A stretch of 44,960 nt of DNA from assembly GCA_963631655.1 (NCBI GenBank), contig CAVGRR010000012.1:1-44960 (forward strand), read 5' to 3'. Shown here piece by piece: positions 40,534 to 44,960 of the stretch. The position numbers and the translations under genes were made by a program. The notes beneath the pieces were generated by a model. It did no database searches. It saw nothing but the letters and a program-made list of their open reading frames with translations, and was not told the origin of the DNA. Position 1 is the first letter of the stretch; each line of letters begins with the position of its first letter. The DNA comes from Methanomethylophilus sp963631655. GTDB taxonomy: Archaea > Thermoplasmatota > Thermoplasmata > Methanomassiliicoccales > Methanomethylophilaceae.

Positions 40534-41546
40534 TGGTTGGACGCGACCTTGTACTTCTCGAAAAGCTTCAGGGCTGTTCCGTCGCCGAGTAGCTTATCTG
40601 CAAGTTCGACTCCATCCCTGATGTCCCTCACGGCCTTTCCGACGTAGAGTCCGGCACCTGCATTGAGCAGAACGGCGTTGTATTTCGGAGATTTCTTACC
40701 GTGAAGGATATCGTTGATGATGCCTGCGTTGACATCGGGAGTTCCACCCTCGAGGTCGTTCTTGGAACAGAAGGGTATTCCGAAGTCGGGAGGAGTGATG
40801 GTGTATGTATCGCAATCATCGCCTTCGAAGTCGCAGACCGTTGTCGGGGCGCTGCAGGAGATCTCGTCCATGCGGTCCTGACCGTAGACCACCATTCCCT
40901 TCTTCACGCCGAGACTGGTGAGGACATGTGCCAGAGGGTTGACGAGATATTCGTCGTAGACTCCGAGGACCTCAAAGGCGGGCTTCGCGGGATTGGTGAG
41001 CGGACCGAGGATGTTGAAGACGGTCCTGATGCCCAGTTCTTTCCTGATGGGACCTACAAACTTCATCGACTCGTGGTACTTCTGAGCGAACAAAAAGCAG
41101 ATGCCTGGGTCTTTGAGAAGAGCAGCCGCTTTGGCAGGTGACTGATCGATATTGATGCCCAGACTCTCGAGCACATCGGCCGCGCCGCATTTAGAAGATG
41201 CCGCACGGTTTCCGTGCTTTGCGACCTTGACCCCTGCGGCGGCGATGACGAACGAAGAAGCAGTGGAGATGTTGAAGGTGTTGGAATGGTCGCCTCCGGT
41301 TCCCACGATATCCAAAACCTGATAGGGATGGTCGAAGGAGGTGGCATGGTCCCTCATGGCCGCGGAACATCCGAAGATCTCCTCTTCGGTCTCGGCCACG
41401 GTGCTTTTGGTGGAAAGGGCCGCGAGGAACGCCGCATTCTGAGTGGGAGTGGTCTTTCCGCTCATGATCTCGTTCATGACCTGATACGCTTCGTCATAGG
41501 TGAGGTTCTTTTTATCGACGATTTTTATGATTGCTTCTGATATCAT
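40530..41546 (-). CDS. trpD: Anthranilate phosphoribosyltransferase
   Basis: The product has 338 residues. The PRPP-binding motif GTGGDHSNTFNIST, KHGNRAASSKCGAADVLE and RTVFNILGPLTNP are all as in the family. It joins anthranilate to PRPP. It starts 3 bp after the trpG stop and overlaps trpC. It is a separate gene here, not fused to trpG as in some bacteria. Confidence 0.97.
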   Translation of the reverse strand: MISEAIIKIVDKKNLTYDEAYQVMNEIMSGKTTPTQNAAFLAALSTKSTVAETEEEIFGCSAAMRDHATSFDHPYQVLDIVGTGGDHSNTFNISTASSFVIAAAGVKVAKHGNRAASSKCGAADVLESLGINIDQSPAKAAALLKDPGICFLFAQKYHESMKFVGPIRKELGIRTVFNILGPLTNPAKPAFEVLGVYDEYLVNPLAHVLTSLGVKKGMVVYGQDRMDEISCSAPTTVCDFEGDDCDTYTITPPDFGIPFCSKNDLEGGTPDVNAGIINDILHGKKSPKYNAVLLNAGAGLYVGKAVRDIRDGVELADKLLGDGTALKLFEKYKVASNQ

Positions 41547-41549
41547 TGA

Positions 41550-42125
41550 TCATCCCTTCTTTGCGATCCCGATGAAATTTTTCAGCATCATCATGCCGTC
41601 CGGGGTCATGACGGATTCGGGGTGGAACTGGAGTCCATATGTCGGATATTCCCTGTGTTTGACCGCCATGATCTCGCCGTCGTCGGCGGATGCGATGGCC
41701 TCGAGGCACTCGGGAAGAGTGTCTGATTTGACTGCCAATGAGTGGTAACGGGCAACCGGGATGTTCTGTTCAAGACCCTCGAATATGGGGTCTGCAACGA
41801 ATCTTATCCTGCTCTGTTTCCCGTGCATGAGTTTCTTTGCGTAGGTGATGGTGGCGCCGTATGCTTCGCATATGGCCTGATGTCCCAGACATACTCCGAG
41901 GATGGGGATCCTGGGTCCGAGGGCCTTGATCACGTCCTCGCAGACGCCTGCATCTGCGGGCCTTCCGGGTCCGGGGGAGATGATGACGGCATCGGGGTGC
42001 ATCGCCTCGAGCTGTTCTACGGTGACCGAATCGTTGCGGACGACCTTGATGTCCGGTTCTATGGTCCCGAGCAGCTGGTAGAGATTATATGAGAAACTGT
42101 CGTAGTTGTCGATGAGGACTATCAT
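41550..42125 (-). CDS. trpG: Anthranilate synthase glutamine amidotransferase subunit
   Basis: The product has 191 residues from the ATG at 42125, five bases after AGGTGA; a GTG at 42134 lies inside that site. It has the class I amidotransferase triad: ILGVCLGHQ (nucleophile Cys) and the C-terminal LQFHPES His/Glu, plus ISPGPGRPADAG. It supplies ammonia from glutamine to TrpE. TrpG proteins can also serve PabA roles, but the operon position is decisive. Confidence 0.95.
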   Translation of the reverse strand: MIVLIDNYDSFSYNLYQLLGTIEPDIKVVRNDSVTVEQLEAMHPDAVIISPGPGRPADAGVCEDVIKALGPRIPILGVCLGHQAICEAYGATITYAKKLMHGKQSRIRFVADPIFEGLEQNIPVARYHSLAVKSDTLPECLEAIASADDGEIMAVKHREYPTYGLQFHPESVMTPDGMMMLKNFIGIAKKG

Positions 42126-42126
42126 T

Positions 42127-43584
42127 TCACTCACCTTCCGCCTTTTTAAGGGCGTTTACGACGGCCGCGGCCTTGTTGAGACATTCCTGGAATTCGTTCT
42201 CGGGAACGGAATCGGCAACGATACCTGCTCCGCTCCTCACAAAGACCTTTCCGTTCTTCTTGTAGGCGATGCGGATGGCGATGCAGAGGTCGAGATTGCC
42301 GGAAAATCCGATGTATCCGATACCTCCGCCGTAGATTCCTCTCTTGTTGTTCTCCAGATCATTGATGAGCTGACAGGCCCTGATCTTGGGGGCTCCTGAC
42401 AATGTACCGGCAGGCAAGACCGCACTGACCGCGTCAAGAGCATCCTTGTCCTCACGGATCTCTCCTCTGACTGTGGAACCGATGTGCATCACATGTGAAT
42501 AACGCTCGATGCAGTGGAACTTCTCCACTTCGACGGTACCGAAACGGCTGATCTTTCCGATGTCGTTCCTTCCGAGGTCGACGAGCATGTTGTGTTCTGC
42601 AAGTTCCTTCTCATCGGAGAGGAGTTCCTTTTCGAGTGCTATGTCCTCGGCCTCGGTCTTTCCGCGGGGCCTGGTACCTGCAAGAGGGAAAGTGTGAAGA
42701 ACCCCGTCCTCGAGCTTCACGAGGGTCTCGGGAGACGCTCCGGCGACCTCCACATCGGTCCCGGAGAAGTAGAACATGTATGGGGAAGGATTGATGGTAC
42801 GGAGCACACGGTAGGTATCGAAGAGACTTCCCTCGAAATCCGCTTCCAATCTGTTGGAAAGAACTATCTGGAAAATGTCGCCCTCATAGATGTGGTGCTT
42901 GGCACGGTCGATCATCGAACAGAACTGCTCTTTGTCGAACAGAGGCCTGATCTCGGAGGTCATATGACCCTTGAGTCCGGTCTTCTTCTTTCCGTTCTTG
43001 ATCAGGGTCTCGAGACGCCTGAGCTCCTTTTCTGCCATGGAGTAGTTGAGGTCGATGCCTTCCATGGGGATGTTCGCAATGAGCAGCAGCTTCTGAGCGA
43101 AGTTGTCGAAGACGATGACCCTGTCGAAGAGCATGAGGTCGACGTCCTTGAATCCCTCTGAATCGTTGGCGTCGAGACGGAGCGTAGGCTCGGAGTACTT
43201 CAGGTAATCGTAGGAGAAGTACCCGACAAGACCTCCCGTGAACGACGGGAATCCGGGGATACTGGGACTTTTGTACATCTCGAGGATCTTACGGATCTCG
43301 GCATTGGGGTCGTCGGTCTTGAACTCCCTGTTTCCGACCTTCATGACACCGTTGGAAACAGTGATGAGCATCTTCGGGTCGAATCCAAGGAAGGTGTAAC
43401 GTCCCCATCTCTTGGAAGAGTCCGCACTTTCCAGCAGGAAACAGTGTTCGTCCTCATTCATGAGTATCCTCATCACCTCGATAGGGGTGGTGAAATCGGA
43501 CAGGATCTCGAGGCAGACCGGGCAGAGGGTGTATTTCTCCTCTTTTCCGTAGGCCTCGACTTCTTCCAGAGACGGTTTGAGCAT
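42127..43584 (-). CDS. trpE: Anthranilate synthase component I
   Basis: The product has 485 residues from the ATG at 43584, seven bases after GAGG; the ATG at 43590 is too close to it. LLESADSS near the N-terminus is the usual tryptophan feedback-inhibition site. The chorismate-binding C-terminal half has FQIVLSNR, PLAGTRPRG, VDLGRNDIG and GTLSGAPKIRA. It makes anthranilate from chorismate and ammonia. It is the first gene of the operon. Confidence 0.96.
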   Translation of the reverse strand: MLKPSLEEVEAYGKEEKYTLCPVCLEILSDFTTPIEVMRILMNEDEHCFLLESADSSKRWGRYTFLGFDPKMLITVSNGVMKVGNREFKTDDPNAEIRKILEMYKSPSIPGFPSFTGGLVGYFSYDYLKYSEPTLRLDANDSEGFKDVDLMLFDRVIVFDNFAQKLLLIANIPMEGIDLNYSMAEKELRRLETLIKNGKKKTGLKGHMTSEIRPLFDKEQFCSMIDRAKHHIYEGDIFQIVLSNRLEADFEGSLFDTYRVLRTINPSPYMFYFSGTDVEVAGASPETLVKLEDGVLHTFPLAGTRPRGKTEAEDIALEKELLSDEKELAEHNMLVDLGRNDIGKISRFGTVEVEKFHCIERYSHVMHIGSTVRGEIREDKDALDAVSAVLPAGTLSGAPKIRACQLINDLENNKRGIYGGGIGYIGFSGNLDLCIAIRIAYKKNGKVFVRSGAGIVADSVPENEFQECLNKAAAVVNALKKAEGE

Positions 43585-43662
43585 TTTCATTCCTCAGATT
43601 TTAAGGTGCACGATGAGCACTTTACAGAGCTCGTGAATTGGTTGAACTATTTAGCATTAATG

Positions 43663-43706
43663 CATATTTATGTAGCGTGATGTACATTTCGATACATCAC
43701 ACTACA
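43663..43706 (-). promoter_or_regulatory. trp operon promoter with long inverted repeat
   Basis: A TATA box (CATAAATATG on the minus strand, 43663-43672) abuts an inverted repeat: TGTAG-C-GTGATGTA (43671-43684) against TACATCAC-A-CTACA (43693-43706), 13 of 14 pairs, 8-bp spacer. TGTACA at 43681-43686 equals the TRP box reported for the archaeal repressor TrpY. As it also starts 8 bp after the iorB stop it might double as the iorB terminator. Confidence 0.55.
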
Positions 43707-43713
43707 CTTGTAT

Positions 43714-44307
43714 TCATGCCTTTTCGATGATCTGATAACCGAGATCGAACGCTTTGGCGTTAAGGTCCTTGGCCTTCGGAGGCACCTTCTCGAGAAGGAC
43801 ATCTTTGAGTAGGTCGCGGCTGAGGGGGAATCCCTTGACGGCTGCGACGGCACCGATCATGACTGCATTGGCGGCGACGGCCTTACCGGCCTCGATGGCG
43901 ATCTTTGTGGCCTCAAGGGTGATGGTGTTGCTGTTCTGTGCCTTGACCTCTTTGATGAGGGCATCGATCTCGGGATATTCCTCGAATCCTGCCGCGACGT
44001 TTCCGGGAAGGACGGGGTCGAGATTCATAATGATAACGGAATCCTTGTTTCCGAGAGGAAGTGCCCTTACGGTCTCCACAGGCTCGAAGGACATGATCAT
44101 GTCCGCTCCTCCGGTCTCCTCGAGGGGACTGAACACCTCGTCTCCGAAACGGACGGTGGACCTGACGGTTCCTCCCCTCTGTGCCATTCCGTGGACCTCG
44201 CTCATCATCACCTTGTAACCCGCGTTCATGGCGGCGTTTCCCAAAACCATCGATGCGAGAAGGACACCCTGTCCTCCGACTCCGACGATCTGAACTGTGT
44301 ATTTCAC
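43714..44307 (-). CDS. iorB: Indolepyruvate:ferredoxin oxidoreductase beta subunit
   Basis: The product has 197 residues from the GTG at 44307, preceded by GAGGTGA and overlapping the iorA stop (GTGA). VQIVGVGGQGVLLAS, SEVHGMAQRGGTV and SFEPVE are diagnostic of the gamma-type domain of the 2-oxoacid:ferredoxin oxidoreductase family, IorB branch. With IorA it oxidatively decarboxylates aryl pyruvates such as indolepyruvate to aryl-acetyl-CoA, reducing ferredoxin; in archaea the reverse reaction can make aromatic amino acids from aryl acetates. It lies next to the trp operon. Confidence 0.93.
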   Translation of the reverse strand: MKYTVQIVGVGGQGVLLASMVLGNAAMNAGYKVMMSEVHGMAQRGGTVRSTVRFGDEVFSPLEETGGADMIMSFEPVETVRALPLGNKDSVIIMNLDPVLPGNVAAGFEEYPEIDALIKEVKAQNSNTITLEATKIAIEAGKAVAANAVMIGAVAAVKGFPLSRDLLKDVLLEKVPPKAKDLNAKAFDLGYQIIEKA

Positions 44308-44960
44308 TGTCTCACCTCGATGCATTTCTTAGGACAGACACTTCCGCACATGTTGCACCCGATACATTGGTTCGGATCGACGACCACGTTCTCGCCCTTC
44401 TTGATCAGAGCGGGGCAGGCGATCATCCTGACGCAGGTGTAGCAGTGGATACAGTCCTCCTGACGGACCTCGCAGACCTTCTTCTCGAGCCTCTTCTCCT
44501 TCTTGAGGAGCAGGGGGCAGGGACACTTGGAGATCACTACAGCGACACCGTCAAAGTCGATGGCGTCCTTCATGACCTTCACGCATTCCATGACATCGTA
44601 GGGGTTGACGGTCCTGACGAACTTGACCCCGATTCCCTTGACCAGGGTCTCGATGTCCAATGCATCGGTGTTGATTCCGCCGAACGACCTTCCGGTTCCG
44701 GGGTTGGGCTGGTGACCGGTCATGGCGGTGGTACGGTTGTCGAGGATGACCATCACGATGTTGTGGTGGTTGAACAGTGCCGAAGTAAGAGGCTGAACAC
44801 CGGCGTGGAAGAAGGTTGAATCTCCGATGAAGGAGATGGTCTTCTGATCGGTGGCCTGAGCGAAACCTCCGGCGGCTCCTGCTCCTCCGCCCATACAGAT
44901 GATGAAGTCGGCGGTGCGGAACGGAGGCTGTACACCGAGGGTGTAGCATCCGATATCGGA
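44304..44960 (-). CDS. iorA: Indolepyruvate:ferredoxin oxidoreductase alpha subunit, C-terminal part
   Basis: About 218 codons are present; the gene runs off the right edge. The thiamine-diphosphate binding region is visible as ICMGGGAGAAGG and FIGDSTFFHAG, with ILDNRTTAMTGHQPNPG following. The C-terminus holds two [4Fe-4S] ferredoxin motifs, CIHCYTCVRMIACPA and CIGCNMCGSVCPKKC, typical of IorA. It forms one operon with iorB and probably others outside the window. Confidence 0.94.
   Translation of the reverse strand, partial: SDIGCYTLGVQPPFRTADFIICMGGGAGAAGGFAQATDQKTISFIGDSTFFHAGVQPLTSALFNHHNIVMVILDNRTTAMTGHQPNPGTGRSFGGINTDALDIETLVKGIGVKFVRTVNPYDVMECVKVMKDAIDFDGVAVVISKCPCPLLLKKEKRLEKKVCEVRQEDCIHCYTCVRMIACPALIKKGENVVVDPNQCIGCNMCGSVCPKKCIEVRQ

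Overview
The window comes from a methylotrophic methanogen, most likely a gut member of the Methanomassiliicoccales (Methanomethylophilaceae). The main evidence is a trimethylamine methyltransferase gene (mttB) whose reading frame passes through an in-frame amber codon, the pyrrolysine hallmark, next to its corrinoid protein gene mttC. Archaeal TATA boxes, GGAGG/GAGGT ribosome sites, ATGA-type operon overlaps and gut-type surface proteins agree with this. No gene I could delimit ends in TAG: TGA dominates, with a few TAA. No rRNA, tRNA or CRISPR array was seen.

Layout. 1-2875 (-): the first ~958 codons of a giant secreted leucine-rich-repeat (BspA-like) protein that runs off the left edge. 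3097-5720: a two-gene unit (coiled-coil protein plus NYN/DUF88 RNase-like protein) divergent from a CARF-type ligand-sensor/winged-helix regulator, with a TGTAATA repeat array between them. 5733-10324 (-): MarR regulator, APC permease, mttC and mttB. 10325-10720: a regulatory region with many inverted repeats. 10721-13689 (+): a BchI/ChlI-like and BchD/ChlD-like AAA+ chelatase pair. 13743-16438: a purine permease and a convergent MFS transporter. 16448-18262 (-): a corrinoid-binding domain fused to a UroD-type methyltransferase. 18414-20000 (+): a transposase-derived gene. 20111-21220 (-): an AlbA_2/COG2865 regulator that is intact apart from one in-frame UAG.

21527-31457 (+) is a surface-protein island. 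It holds a membrane-anchored choloylglycine-hydrolase-like Ntn amidase and three LRR proteins. Two of the LRR genes are a tandem duplication that includes a structured ~300-bp leader and the 3' flank. Next come two convergent AAA_14/DUF4143 ATPases (31619-34388), a CTP-dependent polyprenol-kinase-like membrane protein convergent with a tocopherol-cyclase/AttH-like protein (34711-36762), and a small acidic-tailed protein.

37162-43584 (-) is a complete tryptophan operon, trpEGDCFBA, tightly overlapped and headed by a long inverted repeat. It is followed upstream by iorB and the 3' part of iorA (indolepyruvate:ferredoxin oxidoreductase), which runs off the right edge.

How it fits together: the MttBC, permease and corrinoid-UroD genes point to methyl-compound methanogenesis; the chelatase pair may serve metal insertion into corrin or another tetrapyrrole; the surface island points to life in a host gut; trp and ior are aromatic amino-acid metabolism. 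The most promising unexplained items are the UAG-containing AlbA_2 gene, the CARF/NYN divergon, the corrinoid-UroD fusion, and the duplicated LRR leaders with compensatory changes.
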